The position numbers were made by a program, and so were the translations under genes. From the NCBI GenBank assembly GCA_964595575.1, contig CAZQRA010000005.1, positions 1-64,000 on the forward strand: a stretch of DNA of 64,000 bases, given 5' to 3'. Positions 47,917 through 56,580 of the stretch are shown in pieces. The notes beneath the pieces are model-generated. The model had not been told where the DNA came from. It did no database searches and saw only the letters and a list, made by a program, of their open reading frames with translations. This DNA is from PALSA-612 sp964595575. Its GTDB lineage: Bacteria; Actinomycetota; Thermoleophilia; Gaiellales; Gaiellaceae. Each line of letters begins with the position of its first letter. The first letter of the stretch is position 1.

Positions 47917-48948
47917 TCAGCGAGGTTGGCCAGGCGTGGTGGTCGTGGGCTGCGGCGGCGGCGCGAACCCGGGGGCGTAGGTGATCTTCTTCTCGTACCG
48001 CTTCTGGAGGTCGTCCAGCCACGCCGTCACCGCCTCCGACTTTCGCTGCTGGAGGAGAAGCTGGCGGATGGAGGCCCGTACCTTGGCCAGGGGCGTGGTG
48101 GTGGCCGGCTTGACCGGCCCTAGCGCTTGGATGATGTGCCAGCCGTACTGGGTCTTGACCGGCTGCGAGATGGCTTTGGTCTTGAGCGACAGGGCCACCT
48201 TCTCGAACTCGGGCACGAACTGGCCTTTCTCGACGGTGAGCTTGCCCCCCAGGCTCTTCGAGCCGGGATCGGTGGAGTAGCGCTTGGCCAAGGCGGCGAA
48301 GTCGGCACCGGCCTTCAGCCTGGCCACGATCGCCTCTGCCTGCTTCCTCGACTTGACCAGGATGTGGCGAACCTCCCTCGTCTCCGGCTGGGAATACTCG
48401 TCCGCATGGGAGCGGTAGTAGGACTCGATGTCGGCGTCGGAGACGGTGACGCCGGCAGTCACCTTGTCGAAGAGCTTCTCGGAGAGGAGCTGGGCGCGGA
48501 GCTCCTCCCGCACGCGCTCCTCCGACACCCCCTGCGCCTTGAGCGCCTGACGGTAGCGCTTCTCGCTGCCGGAGAAGAACTGCCGCTTCAGCCGCCGCAG
48601 GCGATCGTCCACCTCCTTGGCGCTGACGGAAACCCCCAGCTTCTTCGCCTCCTGAGCCAGCTCCACCCGCTGCACCAGGTACTGGAGGGCGCTCTGCTGG
48701 AGGGCGCGGTACTGGTCTGACCCGGCGGCAGGCGGCCTTTGGCCCTGGGCCCGCATGCGGGACAGGGCCTGGTCGACGGTAGCGTCGAGCTCCTGGCGAT
48801 CGATGGCCTTGCCGGCCACGACAGCTACCGCCCCTGGGGGAAGCCGGCCCGCTCCCGACCCGCCGCAGCCCGCAGCCGCCACGGCGAGGAGCGCGAGGAG
48901 CGACGCTACGACGGGAAGGTGGCCACGCATGCGAGGACGACTGGGCAT
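47917..48948 (-). CDS. Parvulin-type peptidyl-prolyl isomerase lipoprotein (PrsA/SurA-like)
   Basis: A 343-aa exported foldase. The N terminus ends in a lipobox (LLALLAVAAAGCGG, Cys about residue 28), so it is probably lipid-anchored outside the membrane. A SurA-N-type helical domain (VVAGKAIDRQELDATVDQAL, VELAQEAKKLGVSVSAKEVD) precedes the parvulin domain: REVRHILVKSRKQAEAIVAR, DFAALAKRYSTDPGSKSLGG and QYGWHIIQALGP. The C terminus is Pro/Thr-rich. It assists folding of secreted proteins. ATG 48948 is 14 bp after the mfd stop. Confidence 0.92.
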   Translation of the reverse strand: MPSRPRMRGHLPVVASLLALLAVAAAGCGGSGAGRLPPGAVAVVAGKAIDRQELDATVDQALSRMRAQGQRPPAAGSDQYRALQQSALQYLVQRVELAQEAKKLGVSVSAKEVDDRLRRLKRQFFSGSEKRYRQALKAQGVSEERVREELRAQLLSEKLFDKVTAGVTVSDADIESYYRSHADEYSQPETREVRHILVKSRKQAEAIVARLKAGADFAALAKRYSTDPGSKSLGGKLTVEKGQFVPEFEKVALSLKTKAISQPVKTQYGWHIIQALGPVKPATTTPLAKVRASIRQLLLQQRKSEAVTAWLDDLQKRYEKKITYAPGFAPPPQPTTTTPGQPR

Positions 48949-48962
48949 AGAAAGAGCGCCGG

Positions 48963-51900
48963 TCAGGCGGCCTGGCGCAGCTCGAGGATAGCATCGGCCA
49001 GCCGCAGGCCCTCGCGCAGGCTCTCGGCCCGCAGGGAGGCCTCCCGTCGGCTGGTCACGTACACCGCCGTCCCCACGGTGGCGCGCAGGCGGCGGAGCTC
49101 GTCGCTTCCCAAGGCCAGGGGCCCGACGGCGACTCTACCGCCCCGGTAGACGAGGTAGTCGGCGCCGATCTGGGCCAGCTTGATCTTGGCTTCCTGGATG
49201 GCGAAGAGGTTGTCGACGGGCGGGGGGAGGGGCCCGTAGCGATCCTCGACCGCAGCCACGAGCTCCCGCAGCTCCTCCTCCGACTCGGTCAGGGCTAGGC
49301 GCCGGTGGAGGTCGATGCGGAGGGCCTCGGAGCCCACGTAGCCCCGAGGGACGTAGGCATCGACGCGGGCGTCCACCCGCACCGGGCGGGGTACTCGCCT
49401 CCGCTCGCCGGCCAGCTCCGCCACCACCTCGGCCAAGAGCTCCGCGTACAGCTCGAAACCGATGGCGGCCACGTGCCCGGACTGCTCGGCCCCCAGGAGC
49501 TCCCCCGCCCCCCTGATCTCGAGATCGCGCATGGCGATGTGGAAGCCGGCGCCGAGCTCGGTGTGGTCGGCCAGGGTGGCCAGCCGGGCTCGAGCCTCGG
49601 GGGTCAGGGAGGAGGCGTCCGGGTAGAAGAGGTAGGCGTAGGCGGGCACGTCCGAGCGGCCTACCCGTCCCCGGAGCTGGTAGAGCTGGGCCAGGCCGAG
49701 CAGGTCGGCGCGCTCGACAACGAGGGTATTCGCCCGGGGGATGTCGAGGCCGGACTCGACGATGGTGGTGGAGACGAGCACGTCGGCATCGCCGCGCACG
49801 AACCGCACCATCCGCTCCTCGAGATCCCGCTCCCGCATCTGGCCGTGGGCGACGAGGACGCGGAGGCCGGGGCAGAGCTCCTCGAGCTCGCAGGCCCGCT
49901 CCTCGATCGTCTCCACCCGGTTGTGGAGGTAGAAGACCTGGCCGCCGCGGGCGGCCTCCCGCTCCAGGGCCGCCTTCACCAGGTCCCGGTCGTACTCGCC
50001 CACGTAGGTACGGATCGGCTTCCTCCCCTCCGGGGGCGTCTCGATGACGGAGATGTCGCGCAACCCCGACAGGGACATGTGGAGGGTGCGGGGAATGGGG
50101 GTGGCGCTCAAGGCCAGCACGTCCACCTCCAGGCGCAGCTGGCGAAGGAGCTCCTTCTGGGCGACCCCGAAGCGCTGCTCCTCGTCGACCACCACCAAGC
50201 CTAGGTTGTGGGGGATCACGTCCCGGGAGAGGATGCGGTGGGTGCCGATGAGCACGTCCACCTTTCCCTGGGCGAAGTCGCGGAGAACGGCTTTCACCTC
50301 CGCGGAGCGGCGGAAGCGCGACACCATCTCCACCCGCACGGGGAAGTCGGCGTACCGCTCCCGGAACGTGCTCCAGTGCTGGTGGGCGAGCACGGTGGTG
50401 GGCACGAGGACGAGGGTCTGGCGGCCGTTCAGGGCGACGGCGAAGGCGGCCCGCACCGCCACCTCGGTCTTGCCGAAGCCGACGTCGCCGCAGATCAGGC
50501 GGTCCATGGGCCGGGGCGCCTCCAGGTCCTCCTTCACCGCCTCGATGGCCGCCAGCTGGTCGTCGGTCTCCCGGTAGGGGAAGGAGGCCTCCAGGCGCTC
50601 CAGCCAGTCGGAGGAGAGGTCGAAGGCGATCCCCGACGCCGTCTTCCGCTGGGCGTAGAGCGCCAGGAGCTCGCCTGCCAGCTCGCGCAAGGACTCGCGG
50701 GCCCGACTCTTGATCAGGTGCCAGGCCTTGCCGCCGAGCTTGGACAGGGCGGGAGGGCGGCCGTCGGCGCCGATGTAGCGAGACACCTTGCCGATCTGCT
50801 CGTGGGGAACGTAGAGGCGGTCGTCGCCCCGGAAAGCGAGCAGCAGGTAGTCGCGGGTGACCCCCGCCACCGTCTTCGTCTCGAAGCCGATCAGGCGGCC
50901 CACCCCGTGGTCCTCGTGGACGACGTAGTCGCCGGCGCGAAGGTCGGCGAACGACTGCAGCGCCCGCCCCAAGCGCGTGGGGCGCGGCTCCCGTCGCCGG
51001 AAGATCTGGGTGTCGGGAAGGAGCGCCAGGCCCAGGGAGCGCCACACGAACCCTCGCCGGGCCGGAGAGAGGGCAAAGAGGAGTGCCGGCTGGGAAGGAA
51101 GGGGCCCCTCCGCCTCCAGGAGATCGGCGCGCAGGCGCCGTAGGAGCCTTTGCTGCCGGAGGGCATCCCCGCGGTGGGGAAAGGCGACCACGACCCGCAT
51201 CCCGGCGCGAACCAGAGCCTCCAGCTCCTTCTCAGCCTCGGCCAGGCCCCGGGCGGCGATAGCCGGACGCTGGGCCTCGAAGGCGTAGGGCTGGCCCCGG
51301 GGCAGGGGGTCGAGGCAGGCCGTCCCCTCGAAAGAGATCTCCTCCCCCACCTCGTCCTGCCACGCTTGGCGCACGAGGTCGGGCTGCCACACGAGATCGG
51401 GGGGTCGAGCTAGCGGCGACGTCCACTCCTCCTCGGCCCTCCCCGGCTGGGAGCCGTGCCTTCCACCCTCGCGTCCCGGCCGGCTCCCTCCGGGTGTCTC
51501 CTCGCCGCCGTCGTCGTCCAGGTCGAGCCGCCTCTCCCGCGCCGGGTAGATCGTCGCCTCCCCGACTGCCCGCAGCGACCGCTGGGTGAACGGGGAGAAG
51601 GCCCGCATCCCTTCCACCTGGTCGCCGAGGAGCTCGATGCGCAGGGGGTCGCGCCCGGTGGTGGGGTAGACGTCGACGATGCCGCCCCGCACGGCGAACT
51701 GGCCGCGGGCCTCCACGCGCTCCACCCGCTCGTAGCCGGCGAGAGCGAGGCGCTCGGCCAGCTCGTCCAGCCCCGGCTCGTCGCCCACCCGCACCTCGAT
51801 CCTCTCCGGCCTCTCCCAGGCAGGCGGCATCCTCTGGGCGAGCGCGGCGGCCGAGACACACACGATGCCGCCGGCGGCGAGGACGTCCACGGCCCGTGCC

Positions 51901-52247
51901 CGCTCGCCCACGAGGTGAGGCGGCGGCTCCAGGCCCGAGCCCGGCCGCACCCCCCTGCTCGGAAGGAAGGCGACCCCCTCCTCCCCCACGAGCCAGCCCA
52001 CGGCCTCGGCGAGATCGCGGGCATCGGCGTCCTCGGGTACGAGCACCGCCAGCCCACGACCGAGCTCGAGGTGGAGGGAGGCGACGAGCAAGGGCAGGGC
52101 GGGCTCGCTGACCCGGGCAGCGATCGCCGGAAGGGCGGCCGCGAAGGCGCGCAGGCGCTCGCTCGCCGCCAGCTCGCGGACGAGGGCGAGGAGGACGGGC
52201 GAGCTCGCTTTTGGCGCTTCTTCGACCATCGCGGCGTGGACCATCAC
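48963..52247 (-). CDS. mfd: Transcription-repair coupling factor
   Basis: A 1094-aa Mfd that removes stalled RNA polymerase and recruits UvrA. The N-terminal UvrB-like region (about 90-300) includes VFLPSRG-like text (VAFLPSRGVRPGSGLE) and RGGIVDVYPTTGRDPLRIEL. The RNA-polymerase interaction domain begins DYVVHEDHGVGRLIGFETK near 420. The translocase has LICGDVGFGKTEVAVRAA (Walker A, about 590), VVVDEEQRFGVAQKE (DEEQ, about 690), ALSATPIPRTLHMSL and VSTTIVESGLDIPRANT. The TRCF C-terminal domain is present. The start is GTG-ATG at 52247/52244. An 8-bp hairpin ends four bases upstream. Confidence 0.97.
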   Translation of the reverse strand: MMVHAAMVEEAPKASSPVLLALVRELAASERLRAFAAALPAIAARVSEPALPLLVASLHLELGRGLAVLVPEDADARDLAEAVGWLVGEEGVAFLPSRGVRPGSGLEPPPHLVGERARAVDVLAAGGIVCVSAAALAQRMPPAWERPERIEVRVGDEPGLDELAERLALAGYERVERVEARGQFAVRGGIVDVYPTTGRDPLRIELLGDQVEGMRAFSPFTQRSLRAVGEATIYPARERRLDLDDDGGEETPGGSRPGREGGRHGSQPGRAEEEWTSPLARPPDLVWQPDLVRQAWQDEVGEEISFEGTACLDPLPRGQPYAFEAQRPAIAARGLAEAEKELEALVRAGMRVVVAFPHRGDALRQQRLLRRLRADLLEAEGPLPSQPALLFALSPARRGFVWRSLGLALLPDTQIFRRREPRPTRLGRALQSFADLRAGDYVVHEDHGVGRLIGFETKTVAGVTRDYLLLAFRGDDRLYVPHEQIGKVSRYIGADGRPPALSKLGGKAWHLIKSRARESLRELAGELLALYAQRKTASGIAFDLSSDWLERLEASFPYRETDDQLAAIEAVKEDLEAPRPMDRLICGDVGFGKTEVAVRAAFAVALNGRQTLVLVPTTVLAHQHWSTFRERYADFPVRVEMVSRFRRSAEVKAVLRDFAQGKVDVLIGTHRILSRDVIPHNLGLVVVDEEQRFGVAQKELLRQLRLEVDVLALSATPIPRTLHMSLSGLRDISVIETPPEGRKPIRTYVGEYDRDLVKAALEREAARGGQVFYLHNRVETIEERACELEELCPGLRVLVAHGQMRERDLEERMVRFVRGDADVLVSTTIVESGLDIPRANTLVVERADLLGLAQLYQLRGRVGRSDVPAYAYLFYPDASSLTPEARARLATLADHTELGAGFHIAMRDLEIRGAGELLGAEQSGHVAAIGFELYAELLAEVVAELAGERRRVPRPVRVDARVDAYVPRGYVGSEALRIDLHRRLALTESEEELRELVAAVEDRYGPLPPPVDNLFAIQEAKIKLAQIGADYLVYRGGRVAVGPLALGSDELRRLRATVGTAVYVTSRREASLRAESLREGLRLADAILELRQAA

Positions 52248-52251
52248 GAGA

Positions 52252-52271
52252 GGCGGAGCCTTCGCTCCGCC
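52252..52271. repeat. Hairpin at the pth-mfd junction
   Basis: GGCGGAGC and GCTCCGCC form a perfect 8-bp stem with a 4-base loop. On the transcribed strand its 3' foot lies four bases before the mfd GTG. It could terminate the pth transcript inefficiently or limit ribosome access to mfd. No T-tract follows. Confidence 0.5.
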
Positions 52272-52308
52272 GCCCCCAGTCTAGTTCTCCCTCGTGGGGG
52301 CTCCTCGC

Positions 52309-52902
52309 TCAGTTGAACCGCCGTTGGGCTGCCTCGAGGCCCTCGGCGGCGATCGTCTCCACCGCGTCCGCCGCCCGCGAGACGAGCGCGTCCACGTCCG
52401 TCTCGGGCGAGAACTCCGACAAGACGTAGTCAGCCAGCGAGCGCGGGTCCCCCCGGCCGGGGCGACCTACCCCGATTCGGAGGCGCATGAAGTCGCGGGT
52501 GCCAAGCGCCTCGGCGATCGAGCGCAGGCCGTTGTGCCCGGCTAGACCGCCCCCCAGCCGAGCCTGGAGCCTGCCCTCCTCCAGGTCGACGTCGTCGTGA
52601 ACGACGAGGAGGAAGGCGGGCGCCACCCGGTAGAAGCGGACGGCGGCCCCCACCGAGCGACCGGACTCGTTCATGTACGTCTCCGGCTTGAGCAGGGCCA
52701 GGCGTCGATCGGCGACGACGATCTCGCTCACCTTGCCCGAGAACTTGGGTCGGAAGGAGCCCCCGTGCCTTCGGGCGAGCTCGTCCGCCACCAAGAACCC
52801 GGCGTTGTGGCGGGTGCGCGCGTACTCCTCGCCGGGGTTCCCCAAGCCGGCCACGAGCAAGTCGAGGGTCGGAGCGGGGACGCCCCGACGGAGGAGGCGC
52901 AC
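52309..52902 (-). CDS. pth: Peptidyl-tRNA hydrolase
   Basis: A complete 197-aa Pth that recycles tRNA from prematurely released peptidyl-tRNA. Motifs are LLVAGLGNPGEEYARTRHN with the catalytic His, LLKPETYMNESGRSV, LVVHDDVDLEEGRLQARLG with the catalytic Asp, and GHNGLRSIAEALGTRDFMRL. It directly follows the L25-like gene (GTG 52902 next to TAG 52903-52905), a very common pairing. About twelve residues precede the conserved core. Confidence 0.96.
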   Translation of the reverse strand: MRLLRRGVPAPTLDLLVAGLGNPGEEYARTRHNAGFLVADELARRHGGSFRPKFSGKVSEIVVADRRLALLKPETYMNESGRSVGAAVRFYRVAPAFLLVVHDDVDLEEGRLQARLGGGLAGHNGLRSIAEALGTRDFMRLRIGVGRPGRGDPRSLADYVLSEFSPETDVDALVSRAADAVETIAAEGLEAAQRRFN

Positions 52903-53583
52903 CTACCCCTCGGGAGCCAGGCCGGCCTCGCCGGCCTCCTCTTCCTCCTCGGCCGGCGGCGGGGCGGACGCCTCGGCCACCTCCACCGCCTCCTCGACCA
53001 CCGGAGCCTCCACCGCCCGGCGGGGAGCGGCCACCGAGGCCAGGATGGCATCGGGGTCATCCAGGACCCTGACCCCCTCGGGCACCTGGAGGTCGGCGAC
53101 TCGGGCCGACTGTCCCACCCCTAGGCTGCTCACGTCCAGGACGAGGGTGTCCGGCACCGACTGGGGGAGCGCCTCCACGCTCACCTCCCGGACGAGCTGG
53201 GTGAGCACGCCCCCGGCGCGCACGCCCGGCGAGTCTCCCACGAGCTCGACCGCTACCGAGGCGTGGATCGGCCGGTCGAGCCGCACCTCCTGGAGGTCGA
53301 CGTGGACGATGCGACCTCGCAGGGGATCGCGCTGTACCTCCTTGACGACGGAGGGACGCGCCGTCTTCTGGCCGTCCAGGACGACGTCGAGGATGGCGTG
53401 GAGCCCGTGCGCCCCCGACAGGGCGACCGTCAGGTCGCGCTCGGGGATGGCGATCGGGTGCGGCTTGCGCCCCCGCCCGTAGATCACCCCCGGGATCAGC
53501 CCCTGGCGGCGGAGGCGGCGCGACTCCCGCGAGCCGAGCTTGCTGCGCTGGAGCACGGTGAGACGAACTCGCTCGTCGGCCAC
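52903..53583 (-). CDS. rplY: Ribosomal protein bL25, CTC/TL5 long form
   Basis: A 226-aa 5S-rRNA-binding protein of the long general-stress form. The N-terminal L25 domain (about 1-95) has LGSRESRRLRRQGLIPGVIY, then SVVKEVQRDPLRGRIVHVDL. The TL5 C-terminal beta domain follows (ASVAVELVGDSPGVRAGGVL, DTLVLDVSSLGVGQSARV). The tail is Glu/Ala-rich (PPAEEEEEAGEAGLAP), which is typical. TACAAT lies 14 bp before the GTG start. Confidence 0.94.
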   Translation of the reverse strand: MADERVRLTVLQRSKLGSRESRRLRRQGLIPGVIYGRGRKPHPIAIPERDLTVALSGAHGLHAILDVVLDGQKTARPSVVKEVQRDPLRGRIVHVDLQEVRLDRPIHASVAVELVGDSPGVRAGGVLTQLVREVSVEALPQSVPDTLVLDVSSLGVGQSARVADLQVPEGVRVLDDPDAILASVAAPRRAVEAPVVEEAVEVAEASAPPPAEEEEEAGEAGLAPEG

Positions 53584-53591
53584 GGCGGCCG

Positions 53592-53597
53592 ATTGTA
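53592..53597 (-). promoter_or_regulatory. -10 element TACAAT, rplY-pth
   Basis: It starts 14 bp before GTG 53583 in the 40-bp gap after prs. Confidence 0.5.
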
Positions 53598-53623
53598 GCT
53601 GGCACCGGGAGGCGCGCGGCCGG

Positions 53624-54682
53624 CTAGAAGAGCTGGTACTCCCCTCCGAAGATGGCGGACACCGACTCGTCGGCGAACACGTTCATGATCGTCTCGGCGA
53701 GAAGGCCGGAGATGGAGAGCACGGTCATGGTCGGGGGCCGCCGCAGGAGGTCGATGGGCACCGTGTCGGTGACGACGATCCCGGCCAGGTCGGCGGCGGC
53801 GAACCGCTCGAGAGCCCCCTCGCTGAAGAGGGCGTGGGTAGCGAACAGCCATACCTCCTTGGCCCCGTGCTCGAGGAGGGCGCGGGCCCCGGCAAGGAGG
53901 GTGCCTCCCGTCATGATGACGTCGTCGCCGACGATGGCCACCCGGTCGCGCACCCGGCCGGTGATCTCGGTCACCGACGCCTTGTCGTGCTCCGGCCGGG
54001 TCTTGTGCATGATCGCCCAGGGAGCCTCGATCATCTCGGCGAAGCGGATCGCGTGCTTGGCTCGACCGGCGTCGGGGGCGACCGACACCACCCCGTCCCC
54101 CCGCAACCCGAGGTCGCGGAAGTGGCGGGCGAAGAGAGGCAAGGCGGTCATGTGGTCGACGGGGATGGTGAAGAACCCCTGGATCTGGCCGGCGTGGAGG
54201 TCCATGGTGAGGATGCGGTCGGCTCCGGCCAGCTGGATCATGTCGGCGACTAGACGGGCGGAGATGGGCTCGCGGGGCTTGGCCTTGCGATCCTGGCGGG
54301 AGTAGGGAAACCAGGGCACGACGGCGGTGATCCTCTTGGCAGAGGCGAGCTTGGCCGCCTGGATCATGAGCAAGAGCTCCATGACGTTGCGATCCACCGG
54401 CTCGCACCCCGTCTGCACGATGAAGACGTCGGCGCCCCGGATCGACTCGCAGTAGCGGCAGTACGTCTCGCCGTTGGCGAAGGTCTTCAGCTCTACCTCT
54501 CCCAGCTCCACGCCCAGGCGCTCGGCGATGCGCTCGGCCAGCTCGGGGTGGGAGCGCCCGGAGAAGACCATGAGGCGCTTCTGGGGACCCCGCTCGAGCC
54601 AGTGGTTCGGGTTCACCTCCACCCTCTCCCGGCGCAGGTCGAAGCCGGGGAGGCGGACGACCTCAGGCGCCGCGCTTTCCAC
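53624..54682 (-). CDS. prs: Ribose-phosphate pyrophosphokinase
   Basis: A 352-aa PRPP synthetase using ATP and ribose 5-phosphate. It has KRLMVFSGRSHPELAERIAE, TFANGETYCRYCESIRGADV, the substrate loop VVPWFPYSRQDRKAKPREPI, MDLHAGQIQGFFTIPVDHM and the PRPP loop VAIVGDDVIMTGGTLLAGA. About 35 extra N-terminal residues (PGFDLRRERVEVNPNHWLER) precede the core. GTG 54682 overlaps the glmU 3' end by 20 bp, so a shorter start is possible. The pairing with glmU is the usual bacterial order. Confidence 0.95.
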   Translation of the reverse strand: MESAAPEVVRLPGFDLRRERVEVNPNHWLERGPQKRLMVFSGRSHPELAERIAERLGVELGEVELKTFANGETYCRYCESIRGADVFIVQTGCEPVDRNVMELLLMIQAAKLASAKRITAVVPWFPYSRQDRKAKPREPISARLVADMIQLAGADRILTMDLHAGQIQGFFTIPVDHMTALPLFARHFRDLGLRGDGVVSVAPDAGRAKHAIRFAEMIEAPWAIMHKTRPEHDKASVTEITGRVRDRVAIVGDDVIMTGGTLLAGARALLEHGAKEVWLFATHALFSEGALERFAAADLAGIVVTDTVPIDLLRRPPTMTVLSISGLLAETIMNVFADESVSAIFGGEYQLF

Positions 54683-55997
54683 GGACGTATCCCTCCTTGT
54701 TCACCTGCCGAGCACGAGCGATGGCGAGAGCGCCAGGCGGCACGTCCTCGGTGATCACCGAGCCTGCCGCCACCCACGCATTATCTCCGATGGTGACCGG
54801 GGCAATGAAGGAATTGTCTACGCCGGTCCTGACGTTGCGGCCGATGCGGGTTCGCTGCTTGCCCCGGCCCCTCTCGTGAGGGAGGTTGGCGGTAATCGCC
54901 CCGGCCCCGATATTGGTGTCCTCGCCGATGTCGGCGTCCCCGATGTAGGAAAGGTGCGGCACCTTGGCGCGCTCGCCGATGCGCGAGTTCTTGACCTCCA
55001 CGAAGGCCCCTGCTTTGGCCCCGGCCGAGAGCACCGTGCCCGGGCGCAGGTAGCAGAAGGGTCCCACGACCGCTCCCGGCCCCACCTCGGCGTCGACCAC
55101 CACGGCGTGGGGCCCGATCTCGGCCCTGGTGGCGATGCGGGTCTTGCCTCGAATGACCGTGAACGGGTGCACGATCGCGTCGGGGGCGAGCTCCGCGTCG
55201 GCGTCGATCCAGGTGGTGTCCGGGTCGACGATGCCTACCCCGGCCGCCATGTGGGCCTCGTTGAGTCGTCGGCGGAGAATGGCTGCGGCCGTCGCCAGCT
55301 CGGAGCGGGTATTCACCCCCAACGGCTGGAGGGGATCGGGGGACACGTACGCGGTCGCCCGCCCCCCGGCGGCCAGGATGTGGCCGACCGTGTCGGTGAG
55401 GTAGAGCTCCCCCTGGGCGTTCTCTGCCCGAAGGCGCTCGAGCGCTGGCCACAGGGCGGCGGCGGAGAAGGCGTAGATGGAGCTATTCACCTCCCCCACG
55501 GCCAGCTCCTCGGGGGAGGCGTCCGCTGCCTCCACGATGGCGACCAGGGAGCCGTCCTCGTCCCTGACGATCCGTCCGTACGCTCCCGGGTCGGCCGGGC
55601 GGAAGGAAAGGACGGTGGCGTCCGCCCCCGCCCGCCGGTGCTCGGACACAAGACCCTGGAGAAGCTCGGGGGTGAGAAGGGGGGTATCGCCGGAGAGCAC
55701 GAGGATGTCTCCCTGGAACCCCTCCAGGACAGCCTTCGCCGCCCGCGCCGCGTCCCCGGTCCCGAGCGGGCGCTCCTGGACTGCCACCGTCGCCCCTTCC
55801 AGGTCGAGGAGAGCCTCCCTCGTCTCGGGGGAGGAGACGACGACCAACGGTCGGGGCGCGAGCGGGCGAGCTGCCTCTACGACCCAATCCACCAAGCGGC
55901 GGCCGAGGAGGGGGTGCAAGTGCTTGGGTACGGCCGATCGCATGCGCGTGCCCAGGCCTGCCGCCAGGACGATGGCTGCCAACGGGCGCGATCTCAT
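54663..55997 (-). CDS. glmU: Bifunctional GlmU (UDP-GlcNAc pyrophosphorylase/GlcN-1-P acetyltransferase)
   Basis: A 444-aa enzyme performing the last two steps of UDP-GlcNAc synthesis for peptidoglycan. The uridyltransferase domain has AIVLAAGLGTRMRSAVPKHL, GDTPLLTPELLQGLVSEH and VGEVNSSIYAFSAAALW. The left-handed beta-helix starts near residue 245 (GVGIVDPDTTWIDADAELAP). It contains FVEVKNSRIGERAKVPHLSY, IGDADIGEDTNIGAGAITAN and GVDNSFIAPVTIGDNAWV with the acetyl-CoA site. It starts 11 bp downstream of the tRNA-Gln gene on the same strand. Confidence 0.96.
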   Translation of the reverse strand: MRSRPLAAIVLAAGLGTRMRSAVPKHLHPLLGRRLVDWVVEAARPLAPRPLVVVSSPETREALLDLEGATVAVQERPLGTGDAARAAKAVLEGFQGDILVLSGDTPLLTPELLQGLVSEHRRAGADATVLSFRPADPGAYGRIVRDEDGSLVAIVEAADASPEELAVGEVNSSIYAFSAAALWPALERLRAENAQGELYLTDTVGHILAAGGRATAYVSPDPLQPLGVNTRSELATAAAILRRRLNEAHMAAGVGIVDPDTTWIDADAELAPDAIVHPFTVIRGKTRIATRAEIGPHAVVVDAEVGPGAVVGPFCYLRPGTVLSAGAKAGAFVEVKNSRIGERAKVPHLSYIGDADIGEDTNIGAGAITANLPHERGRGKQRTRIGRNVRTGVDNSFIAPVTIGDNAWVAAGSVITEDVPPGALAIARARQVNKEGYVRGKRGA

Positions 55998-56008
55998 CTC
56001 GGCCGAAG

Positions 56009-56079
56009 CTGGGGCGCCAGGATTCGAACCTGGGATCGCGGGACCAAAACCCGCTGCCTTACCGCTTGGCCACGCCCCA
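56009..56079 (-). tRNA. tRNA-Gln (anticodon TTG)
   Basis: The minus strand folds as a cloverleaf. The acceptor TGGGGCG pairs with CGCCCCA. The D arm contains GGCCAAGCGGTAAGGC. The anticodon arm GCGGG-TTTTGGT-CCCGC has anticodon TTG. The T arm contains GGTTCGAATCC. The discriminator base is G and CCA is not encoded. It lies between the small membrane-protein gene and glmU, so processing must release it from a shared transcript or it has its own promoter. Confidence 0.96.
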
Positions 56080-56172
56080 TCGCCAGTATTGTCGTCAAGC
56101 CGCCCTTCCCACGCCCCAGGGCGAAGAGGTTGCGCACGAGGTCAAGGACATTGTGGCAGCTGCGATGGCGGT

Positions 56173-56577
56173 CTAGCCGCCTCGACGGGCGACCCGATCG
56201 GGCCGGTCGTGGAGGAGCAAGAAGAGGCCGATGACCGCGAACACCCCCACGAGGACGAGGGCGATCCAGGAGAGGATGACCGCCAGAATGGCGGCCACCA
56301 CGGCCAGGGCTTGCGACATCGCCAGGATCCAGGAGAGCTCGCGGGCGATCCGCGTCTCCAGCGTCCGCCCGGCGAGGAGGTAGAAGAGGATGACGGGGAT
56401 CGCGATCACGATCACCGTGATCCGCGAGAAGTCCTTCTCGAAGGCAACGACCAGACCCTCGGCGACGGCGATGGCGATCGCCAGCTTGAGCCGGTTCGCC
56501 CACAACCAGCTCTGGGGCGAGCGTTCTTGGCGGCCCGGCGTCCGAGCCGCCCGCTCGGCTGCCTGCTCGTCGCTCAC
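56173..56577 (-). CDS. Small integral membrane protein, unknown
   Basis: A 134-aa protein with a hydrophilic N terminus (ERAARTPGRQERSPQSWLW). About four spans follow: LKLAIAIAVAEGLVVAF, ITVIVIAIPVILFYLLAG, LSWILAMSQALAVVAAILAV and SWIALVLVGVFAVIGLFLLL. A Lys/Asp-rich loop (EKDFSR) separates spans 1 and 2. I recognise no family. TACGGT starts exactly 12 bp before GTG 56577, so it has its own leaderless promoter although it follows ispE by only 3 bp. Confidence 0.75.
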   Translation of the reverse strand: MSDEQAAERAARTPGRQERSPQSWLWANRLKLAIAIAVAEGLVVAFEKDFSRITVIVIAIPVILFYLLAGRTLETRIARELSWILAMSQALAVVAAILAVILSWIALVLVGVFAVIGLFLLLHDRPDRVARRGG

Positions 56578-56580
56578 CGG

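Noticed and set aside
47123..48994. Long minus-strand frame extending eno upstream
   Set aside because: It overlaps mazG and the foldase gene out of frame; GTG 47122 overlapping the mazG stop is the normal enolase start.
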